Below the pieces are notes generated by a model. That model was not told where the DNA came from. It worked only from the letters and a program-made list of their open reading frames with translations, and searched no databases. Positions 1 to 10,872 of a stretch of DNA of 64,000 bases are shown one piece after another. The stretch comes from Macrocystis pyrifera. Lineage: Eukaryota; Sar; Phaeophyceae; Laminariales; Laminariaceae. Both the position numbers and the translations under genes were made by a program. Each line of letters begins with the position of its first letter. Within the stretch, counting starts at the first letter, position 1. Location: the NCBI GenBank assembly GCA_031763025.1, contig JASSKH010000001.1, positions 19,197,142 through 19,261,141 of the forward strand, read 5' to 3'.

Positions 1-1290
1 TCGGCGCCCGGCATGTCGTTAGGAAGGTCCAGGTATAGTAACATGGCGGCCAATGGGCGGCTGTCCGTCTTGGAGTGTGAAGGCGCGGGGTCGACGGCTA
101 ATATCTTGAATGGACCTGTCCAGTTGAGCGATAGCTTCGCCTTGAGAACTTTGGCGTCGGTGTCAGATTTCGCCCCCTGGCGAATGGTGGCAGCGGTGTT
201 GTAGATCCATACCCAGCTACCGATGGTGTAGGCAGGGCGTTGTTCGAGGGCGTCTGAGAGTGCTGAGTTTCGGCACTAAACGCGAGAGACCAGTTTAGCG
301 TGTTGTTCACCCACCAGCGCATACGCACGCCGTTGGCGGTCGGCGGCGAGGTCGCAGTACTCCAGTTGGTCGCGGGCGAGGCTTTGGTGGCCTCGGGCGT
401 AGTGTTGTTTGAAGATGGTGAGGGGAAGCCCTTCATGTGCACCTCATTGGGGGCCAACCCGGTGGCGGCGCTAACGGAATTGTCGTTGGCAAATTCCACG
501 GGCGGCAAACGGATGTCCCAGTCGTCCTGTCGTTCGTTGCAGACTATCATTAGCTTTTGGGTCATGGTGTGGTTGACTCGCTCGACGCCGCCGTTGTCGT
601 CGGGATGGCAGGTGCTTGTAGCGATTTTGCGCATTCCCAGACGTTTGTACCAGGCATGTGACAGCTTGTAACAGATGTGCAGTCCATTGTCGGAGAGAAG
701 GCTGACCGGACATCCCCAAAGAGGTATGAAATTATTCACTAAGATGTCGGCCGTGCCTTCAGCCGTGAATTCCGCAGCCTAGATGGCGTACATGTCTGCG
801 CGCCGGCTGAACCTATCCGTGAAGTGTAGAATGTAACAGTTGCCCCGAGGTGTGACGGGAAGGAGACCGAAGTAGTGGACGCACACTGCGATACCAGGGC
901 CGGATGGTAACAGAAGGGTAAGAATGGGCCAGCGTACCGTTTTTTGGAAGTCTTGCGCGCCTGTGATTTGATAAAACGACGGATCCACCACCGCGTGCAG
1001 ATGCTCATGCCAATCCACCAATAATAACGTTCGAGCATTGACAGCGTTCGAGCGTCACCAAGGTGGCAGGAGGCGTTAACATGGCAGGCTTGCATAATTC
1101 ACGGACACATAAGCAGAGGGACGTAGATTCGCGTAGACTCGTCGTCCAAAAGACGGGCGGCACGTCCGCCAGGCTTGTTGGGACAAACCAAAGTGGGGGG
1201 CGTCAACTTTCGCACTAGCAGGAGAACACCGTCGTCGTCTATGTAAAGCCGTCCTTTTTCGACTAAGGAGCGCACTTCGGACAACGGTGG
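1..1290 (-). pseudogene. gypsy 1 integrase region with C-terminal GPF-type module
   Basis: The N-terminal zinc-binding part shows CHVNASCHLGD followed by a YYWWIGM motif, as in Ty3/gypsy integrases. The catalytic core shows a first Asp region (VCVHYFGLLPVTPRGN), then LLSDNGL for the second Asp, and GGVERVNHTM for the Glu. Near the window edge LSLNWTGPFKIL is the GPY/F module that follows gypsy integrase cores. The enzyme inserts the cDNA copy into the genome. It is a fossil part of the element and is cut by the window edge. Confidence 0.88.
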
Positions 1291-2459
1291 GCGTTTGTGA
1301 GGCGCCAGGTGTAAAAGGAAAGGGTAGGGGAGGACGGAGGGACTGCCAAGGAGAAGATGCCGAATGGCGGCGTCACAAATCGGTTCAGCGCGTTATTCAC
1401 TCGCCCAGTCAAAATGCGTGTATTGCTCGACAGGTTCAATGAACTCTGCCTCTGCCGGTGAGGGTATCTCTGGAAGGGCGGCTGTAGCGCCGGCACGCCG
1501 AGGAACGTCCGGAGGGAGGGTGCCAAGTAAGGGAGCAGGTGTGACCGCATCGGTGGTGGGTCGAATCGGCACTGTCGGCACAGGATCGATGAAGGGCCGG
1601 GGAGAATCCTCTGAAGGGGACGTAGTCCGAGGCGGGCGCGGCTTGTGCGCCGTGGTGGCTGGTCGTGGGACGGTGGGCCGAGTAGAATGCGAACGAGTGA
1701 ATCCATAGTCCACGGCGGTCGAAGGCTTGTCAGCAGTGACCGCTTGGCGATGGCGGGTCCGAGACGAAATGAGCCCCGTCAGGGGAAGGGACGGCAGAGC
1801 CGTCTGTGAATGTGGAAGCAGCAGAGGCGGAGCCACGGGCATAACCGAGACTTGATCACGGTAAATATGGGCGACACGCGAGGCTGGATGATACACAACA
1901 GAAGGTTCCTAGGGACCTGAATCCGTTGGGTGCTCGACTGAGTCGTGCTGGACAGGCCGAGCAGGAGAAAGGGTTTCCCACACTGCTTTGCCGAGGGTGA
2001 CCGTGAATGAGACGGGGACTGCTATAAGGGTAGAGTACGGCGCGTCACCTTCGGTGGGTGATGGGGAAGGCTCGAACGAAGTGGCGCGTCGGCCGGGGTC
2101 CGTGCCTTCATTAGAGGCGAGCAGAGGTGCAACAGGGACTGCGAACACAGAAGAGGCGAGATATTCGCTGGTATATGTGTTGGTAGGAAGGCCCCAGTTT
2201 GGACCTCGCGAAGTGACGTAAGGAGGAGTACGGGCAACAATTTCTCCAGTTGGGGCATTCAGGTCGTTAATCCTCATTCGGGGCCCGTGTTGGTCAAAAT
2301 CGCGGGTCTCGTGTGTCTCGTGTGGGGACAGCGAGAGCCCACCCAAACCGACACGCACGGCGGAGGGTCCGTCCTCGTGTAGGCCGTGACGGCGGATGAG
2401 AAAGACGCGTTCTTCGTAGGACGGAGTGATACTGCTGGGGCCGTCACGGTCGCGCCTTA

Positions 2460-3700
2460 ATGCAGGTAAGGGCAGGCGGGACAGGAAGTCAGCGTTCCCG
2501 TTGGCACTGCCTTTGCAATATTCCACAATGTAGTTGTATGCATGAGAAATTCTAGCCATCGCTGTACCCGCGGGTTATGTTGTGCGGTCTTGTCGAGGCT
2601 TTCGACCGCCTTGTGATCCGAAACAAATCGGAATTTCGAACCCCAAAGGTAGCCGCGAAGGCGCTCGATACTCCAGACGATGCTGCCTGCTTCCAGATCG
2701 AGCGGAGTCCAGTGGCGTTTAGACTCGATTGTAGCGCGGCTGATGAACACCATGGGACGAATGGTGTGGTCGTCCTGTTCTTGTTCGAGGGTGCCACTGA
2801 ATCTGTCCACACTAGCATCGCAGTAGAGGATGAAAGGGCGGGAGTTATCAGTGACAGCGTCCCAGTTAGGATAGACAAGGACCGGGGGCGTGGTCAACTC
2901 GACCAGGAGCTCCCGCACGATGACTTCTATTTCTGGGGTAAAGACTAACTTGACTTCTTTCAGAAAGGAAGTGATGGGCCGTATGAGCTTGGCCATATTG
3001 CACAGGAATTTCCCGCAGTAGGAAAGTGCGCCCAAAATCGACCGTAGCTGTTTCACGTCTTTCGGCACGGGCGTTTTTTGTCTTTGCTTCCACTTTCTGC
3101 GCGTTTGGCATAACGCCGGCTGGAGAGACGGTGTGACCGAGGAAATCCGCATCCGTGGCGCCGATGGTAACCTTTGAAGGAGACAACTTGAGGTTGTGCT
3201 GTCGCAATCGCAAAAAAATTCCTTCATGTTAGCGACGTGGGGGGAGGGATCGGCGTCGAAGATGATGACGTCGTCGAGGTATGCGGCAACGCGGTCGAAG
3301 CCCTTGATAACCTCTTTGATGACTTTGATCAACCAGCCGGGAGCAGCGCTGCTTCCTTGAGGCATAACCAGCGAATATAAGGCGCGTGGGTGTTCGGAAA
3401 GCCGTGGGGAGGGATGGTGTCTTTGTGCACCGGTATATGATGAAAAGAAGAGACGAGGTCGAAGAGTGAGAATATTCGACCTGGGCGAAGCTTGTCGACA
3501 ACCTCGTACACGAGTGGGATGAGGAGCTGGCCAAGGATGCTGAGTTTATACAGCTTCTTGTAGTTCACCGCGACGCGGATACCGCCGGGTATCGTCGGGG
3601 TGACAACCACTGGGCTCACCCAGAGAGGTGTGGAGTGTTGGATGAGGCCGGCGGCAACGAATTTATCCAGAATCGGGTCCACTTGCTTTGCGGTCGGGGG
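2460..3700 (-). pseudogene. gypsy 1 reverse transcriptase and RNase H region
   Basis: The fingers part has GLIQHSTPLWVSPVVVTP and RVAVNYKKL. The palm has IFSLFDLVSSFHHIPVH (motif A) and VAAYLDDVIIF (the YxDD catalytic motif C), and the connection has an FLGHTVSPAGV stretch. RNase H follows with ILYCDAS, the DLEAGSIVWSIERLRGYLWG block, FRFVSDHKA, and the NADFLSRLP stretch that ends gypsy RNase H. Reverse transcriptase copies the element RNA to DNA; RNase H removes the RNA strand. The region is a decayed copy. Confidence 0.92.
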
Positions 3701-4529
3701 ATTGATGCGGTAGGGCCGAGACGTGACAGGAGAGCTGTTCGGGGGAAACAGTTATCTTGAAGGGGAGCGGAAAGCAGGAGCCGCGATCGGTTGGAGACTT
3801 CGAGAACATGTCCGAGAACTGAGCGAGATTATCGCCCAACTGGGTGATTTACGGTTGGCGTCCAACCGAGACCGCGCAAGTCAAATGCGATTTCGCGCAT
3901 GTGCAACGACAAACGTTCCATACTTTTAAAAAGCTCGTGCGTTGGTCTGTGTTCAATCCTTCGAGCAACGCAGGTGAAGGGGGGTGGTTGACAGGCGGAG
4001 CCGAAGGAGTCGCGAATTCTTCGTGTGTCGGAGCTGTCTCGTGGCGGAGATGGTTTCCGAACGGATATAGGCACTGTGGTTGTGAGGGCTAGTCCGTGCC
4101 CATGGCATGGGGGAGAACTGGCCCTGGGACTGGGAAACCAGAGTTCTGTGGGCGTAAAGATGGAGCCGGGGCGTCGAACAGGACAGTTTTCAGGGGAACG
4201 CGAAATAGCGGCCTGGAGAAGATGCCAAGCAAAGCACCTGGGTCTAGATCCGCGACGCCGGCGAATGGATGAGCTGGCGGTCATTTTCTACAATTTGTTC
4301 TTCCGCAGAAAAATCGGTGGCCGCGTGTAGCATGTTGACCGGATAGCAACCGGCGAGGGCATGGGCACCATTACTGCGAACCAAATCGACTTCGACAAGT
4401 CGATGGTCGTGGGACAAAGTGATGCCTGTGTCACCCGCATACAGCAGGTTGAAGCTTTCAGCATGAGCCAACTAATCATCGAGCAGGGAGACAACGTACG
4501 GTAAGAGCAGTCCTGGAACCGTATCTAGC

Positions 4530-4890
4530 TGTCGCGTCGAAGTATCAAGTCGAGTTGCATCGCTTCAGATGGGACGACGTATGCCCATACCGCAAGTGAT
4601 GCAGTTGGTGTATCGCCGTGGAAGAATTGTACGCTTAAGCGTACTGTAACCGTTGTCTCAAGAGGCGGAGATTTACGAAAGCCGCCCCATGACCTGGGAG
4701 GGGTGTGTCGTTCCCAAGTGGCAGAGGCAGCACCCACGCGTTTCTTCTATCCAACGCGCGGGCGTCAAGGAAGATCTGCGGCGAGCCCGTATCGAAAAGG
4801 GCGACACATCCAAACTGAAGCGCAGCTAGGCCACTGTGGATCTTGATTGTGGTGGTAAAGGAAGAGTCGTCTATAGTTACTACACCAGCA
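4530..4890 (-). pseudogene. gypsy 1 retropepsin-type aspartic protease region
   Basis: VALFDTGSPQIFL at about 4764-4802 is the active-site flap of a retropepsin: DTGS with a hydrophobic strand before it. In gypsy elements this enzyme cuts the Gag-Pol polyprotein. It lies between the NADAR domain upstream and the reverse transcriptase downstream, as expected for a protease at the head of Pol. It belongs to the same decayed element. Confidence 0.8.
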
Positions 4891-5173
4891 ACAAGACAAT
4901 GCCCTGGCACAGCGAGCAAGGGGGGGTGCTGACCAGAGCGGGCGACGGGCATTACTTCGAGAAGGTCACCGCCGTGGTCTGGTGGCACGGTTGTGGGGGA
5001 GTCGGGGTATCCCGACGGGAAGGCGGCTGCAGGTGTGTCCGTTGGGCACAGTTGCTGTCGCGTCGAAGGGTCGTCTTCAAAGATGCAGTCTCTACTAGAG
5101 GGCGAGGTGTTCTGAGGAGACCATTGTTGGGGGCGTGTCGGTGGCGGCGCGCGGTCGCGGACGAGACGTCGCA

Positions 5174-5640
5174 CGTTTTTTGCAAAGTCTTGCCCAGCAA
5201 GTATAAGCCGCGCCACAGGGGCGGCTGGCGTGCAGGAATAGTGTGAACCCTGTATCCGATGCCCCGTATGAGGTCGTAAGGGCTAGCTTCCGCGAGACGT
5301 TTGTCGCCTGTGTCCAAGAGGTGGGTTCGTATGGCCGGGTCCGGAGTGAACTTCGCGTAAGAGCCGACAAACACGATATTTTCTCGCTCGCGTTCCCACA
5401 CGGTGAAATCGAAGTTGCGGACTTCGCGTCCATATTGCTTGTGCAGGCGGGGTTGCTTGTGCAGGCGGGGGTCAGACACGCGCATGATGTGTTGTAGGGT
5501 CTGGTGGTCTCTGAAGAGACGACGTTTTTCGGCAGCGAAGACCTGTTCGCCGCAGGAATGAAAGATGCCTTCGACCGTAAAACGGAAAGACGTCCATTGC
5601 GAGAAAAATGAGAGGGGCTGCCAGAACACGATGTCGCGCG
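5174..5640 (-). pseudogene. NADAR (YbiA/DUF1768-like) domain inside gypsy 1
   Basis: About 155 residues in one open frame match the NADAR fold from end to end. They are IVFWQPLSFFSQW at the N-terminus, FTVEGIFHSCGEQVFAAEK (the family's VEHYFQAQK-like helix), LFRDHQTLQHIM, a GREVRNFD block (family: GR.v..Fd..W...R), VWERERENIVFVGSYAKF (family: W...R..iv..g..aKF), LLDTGDKRLAEASPYD (family: LL.TGd..lvEasp.D), GIGY, and LWRGLYLLGKTLQ (family: W.G.N.LG..L). Known NADAR proteins act on ADP-ribose or riboflavin-pathway N-glycosidic bonds and turn up in NAD metabolism and phage-defence contexts. Here it sits on the same strand as Gag and protease, between them, so it is most simply element cargo. It could instead be a captured host gene. 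No activity can be claimed from a fossil. Confidence 0.88.
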
Positions 5641-6425
5641 TGCAGTACTCGTGGGTAGGGTCGAACGCGACGGTATTCTTCCTCGCGCAAGAAGGAGCGG
5701 GGAGTGTGTCAGACACATCCCCTGAAAAGCACTTGGGGTTCTTTCTCTCTGGGGAACAGGCTCCAACCTTCTTCTTGCCTTGCCAGAGCCTCGTTATCGA
5801 GGCTGGGGTGGGAGGCGTGTTCACCAAGACCGGTCATGTTTGCCGTCCCCGAGATTTTTCGGGGAGGGGCAGGGGGCTCCCGACCCGTCCACCTTCACCG
5901 GGTGGGCGAGACATCTGCCATGTAGGCGGGAGGCATTTGAAGTGCGTCCACAGGAAATGGTGTTGTCAGCACGGCCCGGGCGGCACGCGGAGTCTGTTCT
6001 CTCAGATCACTTCATCGTAACTCGTCGGGGTAAGAAGGGGCGCATTTTAGCGCCAAGGGCGTAGCTTCGTTTACGCCCTGTGGGGGATATGTGTCGTCCT
6101 GTCGGAGGTACGTGTTCTCCACCAGCTCGGTGGCCTACGGCGAAACGCCGTGGCTCAAATAAGAATATTCCTCTACGCTCGGGTCAGGATAAAAATCAAA
6201 GCTGACTACACTCCGATCGTCTTATATCAGGGTGCGTAGAGGGAGATTCCGACTAGTCTTGCGTGAGGACCTCGAGCGGAGCACCCGTGTTGTTCTCGAG
6301 TGGCCTGTGTTCCCGTACCCACACCTGAAGGCCACCCTCACACCCTGGGATTTACTCTTGGACATGGTGACTGCCTTAAAAGCTGAATTCGGGGAAGACT
6401 CACCGGAAACAATTACGACTAGTGT

Positions 6426-6735
6426 CGTTTACGCGGGGACCAGGAGTGCCGAGCACACCTGGTGCTTGCGGTGGGGAGGCTACGGCGGCAATAATACGGC
6501 CGTCTTCGCCAGGACCAAGAGTGACAAGCACGCCTAGTGCCGGCGGGGAAGAGCCTACGGCAGCTGGAAGGCGGCCGTCTTCGCAGAGACCAGGGGCGGT
6601 ACGCATACCTGGTGCCGGCGGAGAGAATATACAGTGCCTACGGTCTCACCCCGAAGGCCGTCTTCGCGCGGAGAACAGGGATGGTGCGCATACCTGGTGC
6701 CGGCGGTGAAGGGGCAACGCTGTCGCTGGGGGGGC
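6426..6735. repeat. 73-83 bp degenerate minisatellite in the gypsy 1 Gag-NADAR linker
   Basis: About four units begin near 6426, 6499, 6574 and 6657. Each starts with a variant of GCCGTCTTCGC and carries a variant of CCTGGTGCCGGCGG. Unit lengths are about 73, 75 and 83 bases. The array lies in the roughly 1.5-kb stretch between the Gag-like region and the NADAR domain, where no recognised domain is seen. Confidence 0.8.
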
Positions 6736-7199
6736 GATCGTCAGTGCCTGGGTCAGACGTGCTTTCCGCGAGTGCTATCGGCGAAATGGGAAGGTCAAAC
6801 GTACCGCCGTTGGGCGGTCAATTGGAGCAGAAGGTCCCTGGTTAACGTTCATTAGGGTTGGAGTCACCAGCGGATCCGTAGAGCATATACCCGGGGCCTG
6901 AGGGACAGAGAAAGGCCCCGGGGGAACGCCGTGCTGGGTTGAAAAACCGTCAGCGAAGTAAGCGATTGGCCACCACTTTCATGGCCTCCAACATTACCTT
7001 GTTGGTTCGCGCCACCGTGACAAGACTGACCAGGGTTGGAGTGCCCGTGGTCGTTAAGACGGTTGTTGCCGTAGCGACGAGACGAGTTTTTGTTGCGATG
7101 CGACGAAAGCGACGAGCGTGTGGTTAGGCCGCCTACGTGGGTATGATGGCGGTATGACTGCATGCGGCGCTGCCAGCGGCGGTAGGTTTCGCCGGTTTC

Positions 7200-9690
7200 A
7201 CCAAGTTGGCCTAGCTGTGGGTTGAGACAGTGGCTAGAGTTGGTGAAGGGGGCAGTGCAGGTCGTGATATCCGTGCCATTGCAGTTGCGACAAAAGCCCT
7301 ATATCTGCCTGAAGACTTGGTGCCTTTATTCGGGAGTGGTAAAGGGCGTCCATAATGGAATGTCGTTTGTTAAGAAAGATTTGGATGCTTGAAGGGCCTC
7401 GTCCCAAGCAGTCAAATTAGCAGGCCATTCGACCGCGGACGACAAAAATGGAGCAGAGGAACGAGATGGCGCTGCGACATTCATCACGATTGGGTTGCGA
7501 TATGATACCGATGAGCCTTTAAAAGGCTGAGGCGCGGCCGATCGGCCTTGGGTGTGACCGCTATCATGCGAATTCAACGAAAGACCCGCGAGGAGTGGAA
7601 GCGTAACATGTTTTTCGCCGTTGATGGCGGCAGTCATATTAGTAGAAAGTCCACTAAACGCCAACCACATGTCGTCGATAGACCCAAAAAGCTTCGACGC
7701 AGTCGCTAAATATCCCGAGTACAAAACCGGCATGAGGATCGAGTACTGCTCGCTAACGCTATTACGAACAACTTCTAGCACAACCTCAACGCCTGGGGCC
7801 AAGCCCTGGTCACTGTCCGTAATGTACGCTATCAAGAAGCAAAAAGACCGAGAATAGTCGGCGAAAGGCGTCTTGGTGGCTACCCCAAACGAATGGAGCT
7901 TCGTCATGGCGGCACATCGGTCGCCATGATCGAGGTGGGAGCTGATGAGGCGGAGTAGCAGCTTGAAGGCGTCCGGGCCGCTGGCTCCTTTCAGAAAACT
8001 CCGTTTCACCTGCCGAAAGAAAACGTCGAAAGTGTCGGTGAGGTCGAAGGTATAAGGTTTGTCAGATGTGATGGCTCTTTGAACGCATTTGCGAAGTAGG
8101 AGTTCACACCTGGGGACCCAAGACTGGGAGTCTACCCCGGCATAGAATTTGTCGTCACATCGTACTAGAATGTCTGCTGCTGCGAGTTTGACACTACGTG
8201 TCAACTGGTGGACTGCGTCGGGTTTGTCGAGAGCTGCGTAAAACGGCATAGGTGTGATACTTTCGATTTTGTGGACGTTGATGTTGGCATAAGCACGCTT
8301 TACGGCAGCATCGTGGGCCGCGTCACTCTCTCCTGAGATGGCTTTGACGGTAGCTTGACGCACGTGCGCTGTCGTCGAAGACAACGGGAGTGCGCGGTCG
8401 TCGGTGGCTGGTTCACCACGTGACAGTCATCGAGAAGGGAAGGAACCACTTGCCTGGGTGTTTGCAGCTGGGTAACGTCCGGGTTGGTGTTGTTGGCGTC
8501 TGCTGTGGCAGGGGTCGAGGGCTGGCGAGGGCCCTTGCCCAAATTGCGAGACATAGGTCCCGATGAGGACGGGGTGCTCCGCGAGGACGGGCTGTGAGAG
8601 GAGGCGCCGCCGATCCGGCAGCGACGACCCTTGGGGTCGACGCCGCGCGGACCGCGTTTGCGGGCCATGGTGGGGTCGGTGGCGGGGAGATCGCCGTCCT
8701 GCCAGGTGCGGGTAGGTACGGAGTGTTGACGGGTCTTGCGTAGGGCCAACAGGAGGTCGCAGGCCCTATTGATTATCGCCGTTGGGAACGAAGCGTCGGG
8801 GTTCGTTAGTACCATGTGCAAGGCCCCCATTGGGAAAACGTCCGTAAAAGCCAGCATTGAGCGAGCGACCCGCGACGTGCACCACCTTAGCGTGCTCCGG
8901 TCGGAAGGCGGTTTGTGTGTGCCTGGCGATGGTTAAATTCAGCAGGTGTACGAAGGCAAAGTCGAAGGCAGTCGGTGTGTAGTTGAAGGGGCAGGCCGGG
9001 ATGCCGGGCGAGGGGAGCGGAAGCGGTGGCGAAGGCTTATTGGAGCGCAGTCGCTCCAGCGCCTCACGGTCGACTAGCGTCTTGGCCTTGCGTGATTTCT
9101 CCCGAGCGTAGATAGCGGTCGCCTGAGCGCGTTCGGCAACGTCGAATTGCTTACGGAGGTGAGAGACCTCGGCCGCGGTGGACTTGACGGCCGATCTGCA
9201 GTCGTCGTCGGTGGACGAGGCGCCTTCAACTTTGGCGCGAAAAACCTTGTAAACGGCCGCTTTTTTGGCGGCAGCGTCCGCGGCATCGGCGGCCTTACAG
9301 GTTAGCCGAGTTGCTGCCTCGCCGGTGACGAATTTGTCCCGCACGTGGGGCGGGAGCTCGGCCCAGATTTCCATGGACATGGAGGCGTTGAAGCTGGTGG
9401 GGTTAGGGGGCAGACCAGACTGATCCCGTACGGCCCCTGCCGTAGTCCTTGACGGAACCGTGGTGTTCCCCGCCGTTGTCCGAGATGGCGTGGAAGGGTT
9501 GTCAGCAGCTGGGACTGGTGCCGATGCGACATCCGGCAGTGACTCGTCCTCTGTGTGCAGGTCGAAGTCCGGCCCCTGACTCGGTTCCGCCAGGGCCGGT
9601 GGTTCGGCGTCCTGAGAGACACAGCAGAGCGGAACCTAACACGCAGCCACAAGAGGTAGGGAAAGGACGAGGTTGTTGCCAGCACCAGCG
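7200..9690 (-). pseudogene. gypsy 1 Gag-like region
   Basis: The right part (about 9380-8940) reads on the minus strand as an alanine/lysine-rich, likely coiled-coil segment (ADAADAAAKKAAVYKVF, then RKAKTLVDREALERL). A serine/proline-rich basic linker follows (MARKRGPRGVDPKGRRC). The left part (8384-7326) is a 350-residue open stretch with helical content typical of retroelement capsids (DTFDVFFRQVKRSFLKGAS, KLLLRLISSHLDHGDRC). A cysteine cluster near 7300-7240 (GFCRNCNGTDITTC) may be a degenerate zinc knuckle. Gag forms the particle. The assignment rests on position upstream of Pol more than on motif matches. Confidence 0.65.
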
Positions 9691-9947
9691 AATTGCGTCG
9701 AAATCATTAAAATATGATAAAAACCGTCCGTATCGCCAACGACGTCCGGAGTAAAATGATGTGCAGCGGCCGCGACGTCGTATAATAACATGCGAGTGGG
9801 AGTAGCAGGGTAGCGAGAATCTGGAGGCACCATTTGGAAGGGCCGTAATAGCACGCTTCCGTTCAAAACAAAATTTGCATCGCGCGAAAAAAAAACAGTG
9901 GGTGAAAGGGGTGACTTATCACTAACAGGAAAAAAAAAATCGCCCAG
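9691..9947. other. Presumed 5' leader/LTR side of gypsy 1; nothing certain
   Basis: No domain or gene is seen. If gypsy 1 is complete on this side, its 5' leader and LTR lie here and further right. A TGG-start stretch on the minus strand (9821-9832) is in a plausible place for a primer-binding site but does not fold back onto a convincing tRNA 3' end. Confidence 0.3.
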
Positions 9948-10112
9948 CGTGAAAAATTACCCAGTAGAAAACCACGCAGTGGAAAATCATCCACGGAAAT
10001 ATCACCCAGTGGAAAATCATCCACGGAAAAATCACCCAGTGAAAAATCATCCACGGAAAAATCGCCCAGTGGAAAATCATCCACGGAAGAATTACCAAGT
10101 GGAAAACCGTCG
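9948..10112. repeat. 30-bp tandem repeat, about five units
   Basis: The unit runs CCCAGTGGAAAATCATCCAC then GGAAAAATCA, 30 bases, repeated about five times with single-base differences. The period is a multiple of three, so frames on both strands stay open and give a 10-residue protein repeat; I see no independent sign that it is coding. It lies just outside the Gag-like region of gypsy 1 and may belong to that element's leader or LTR. Confidence 0.85.
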
Positions 10113-10149
10113 GTAGTGAATCGATGTTTCTCTCGCAAAAGACGACGTG

Positions 10150-10545
10150 GGACGGATTCTGCCGCAGAAAATAAATACCATGGCCAACTAGGGGGGGTAT
10201 AATCATATCGCAAACAGAGGGTGGCCGCAGAAAGGAAGTACCGTGCCCTACTGGAGGGAGTATCTCCAAAAAGCAAACATTAGTTCGCCGCAGAACAAAA
10301 GGCTATTTCGAGCGAGGCAGATTCAAGTCGCACACCATGGTTGATGAGTCGACGTCTCTCTCGAATATTACGAGGTGTAACGGATGCCGTTGCAGAAGAG
10401 GATTACCAAGCTCTTCGGAGCGAGGCATCGGAGCGAGGCAGATTCAAATCGCAAACCGTGGTTTGTCGCAGCGAAGAGAATCACAAAGCTCTTCCCAGCG
10501 AGGCATATTAAAATCGCAAACAGTGGTTGGCAGACCGAAGGCGGA
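10150..10545. repeat. Degenerate 63-76 bp tandem repeats
   Basis: Successive units begin with variants of CCGCAGAA (about 10159, 10224, 10287, 10394, 10466) and end with variants of ATCGCAAACAGTGGTTG. Two neighbouring units share GAGCGAGGCAGATTCAA. Divergence between units is high. No gene is seen in the stretch. Confidence 0.65.
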
Positions 10546-10872
10546 TATGCCGTCTTCGGAAATGTTGCACGCCAGTACTGCTGTGCTCGTAAATACCCGG
10601 CGAGCAGGGAATACGCGAACGACAGTCGGGGGAGCCGGCCGCGCGGCTTGAAAAAAGGGAATACGTGTAGGTGAAACCAACCAATCAGCCCTTGGAAAGT
10701 CGCCGCGCGTCGAATTCGACCTAATGTCACTTGATAAATCTTTGGTCGCAATGGATGACGAAGGCACTTGTGCGGGTGGAAATACTATGGTCGGCAAACT
10801 GGAATTCCTCAGATTGTCGTTATCCCAGTCGAGCAGGGATACGAGGTATGTATATTATTGCCTTTTTTCGCG

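Larger units (their letters stand above)
1..9690 (-). mobile_element. Ty3/gypsy LTR retrotransposon 1, old, broken, runs off the left edge; carries a NADAR domain
   Basis: Reading the minus strand from right to left, the parts come in Ty3/gypsy order: a Gag-like region (about 9690-7326), a repeat-bearing linker, a NADAR domain (about 5640-5174), an aspartic protease (near 4790), reverse transcriptase and RNase H (3700-2460), a proline/threonine-rich spacer and an integrase (1290 to the edge). Integrase after RNase H is the Ty3/gypsy order. The 3' end and 3' LTR lie outside the window. The 5' LTR cannot be recognised without its partner; it should lie to the right of 9690, perhaps within the repeat belt. 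The span of at least 9.7 kb is long for the family, partly because of the extra NADAR domain and linker. The coding part is broken about ten times, so this is an old copy. Confidence 0.9.

Noticed and set aside
9821-9832. Possible primer-binding site of gypsy 1 (minus strand TGGTGCCTCC)
   Set aside because: In the right area, but the following bases do not form a T-stem as in a tRNA 3' end, and no LTR border can be placed beside it.
9948-10112. CRISPR-like array
   Set aside because: Units are direct tandem repeats without unique spacers, in a eukaryotic repeat belt.
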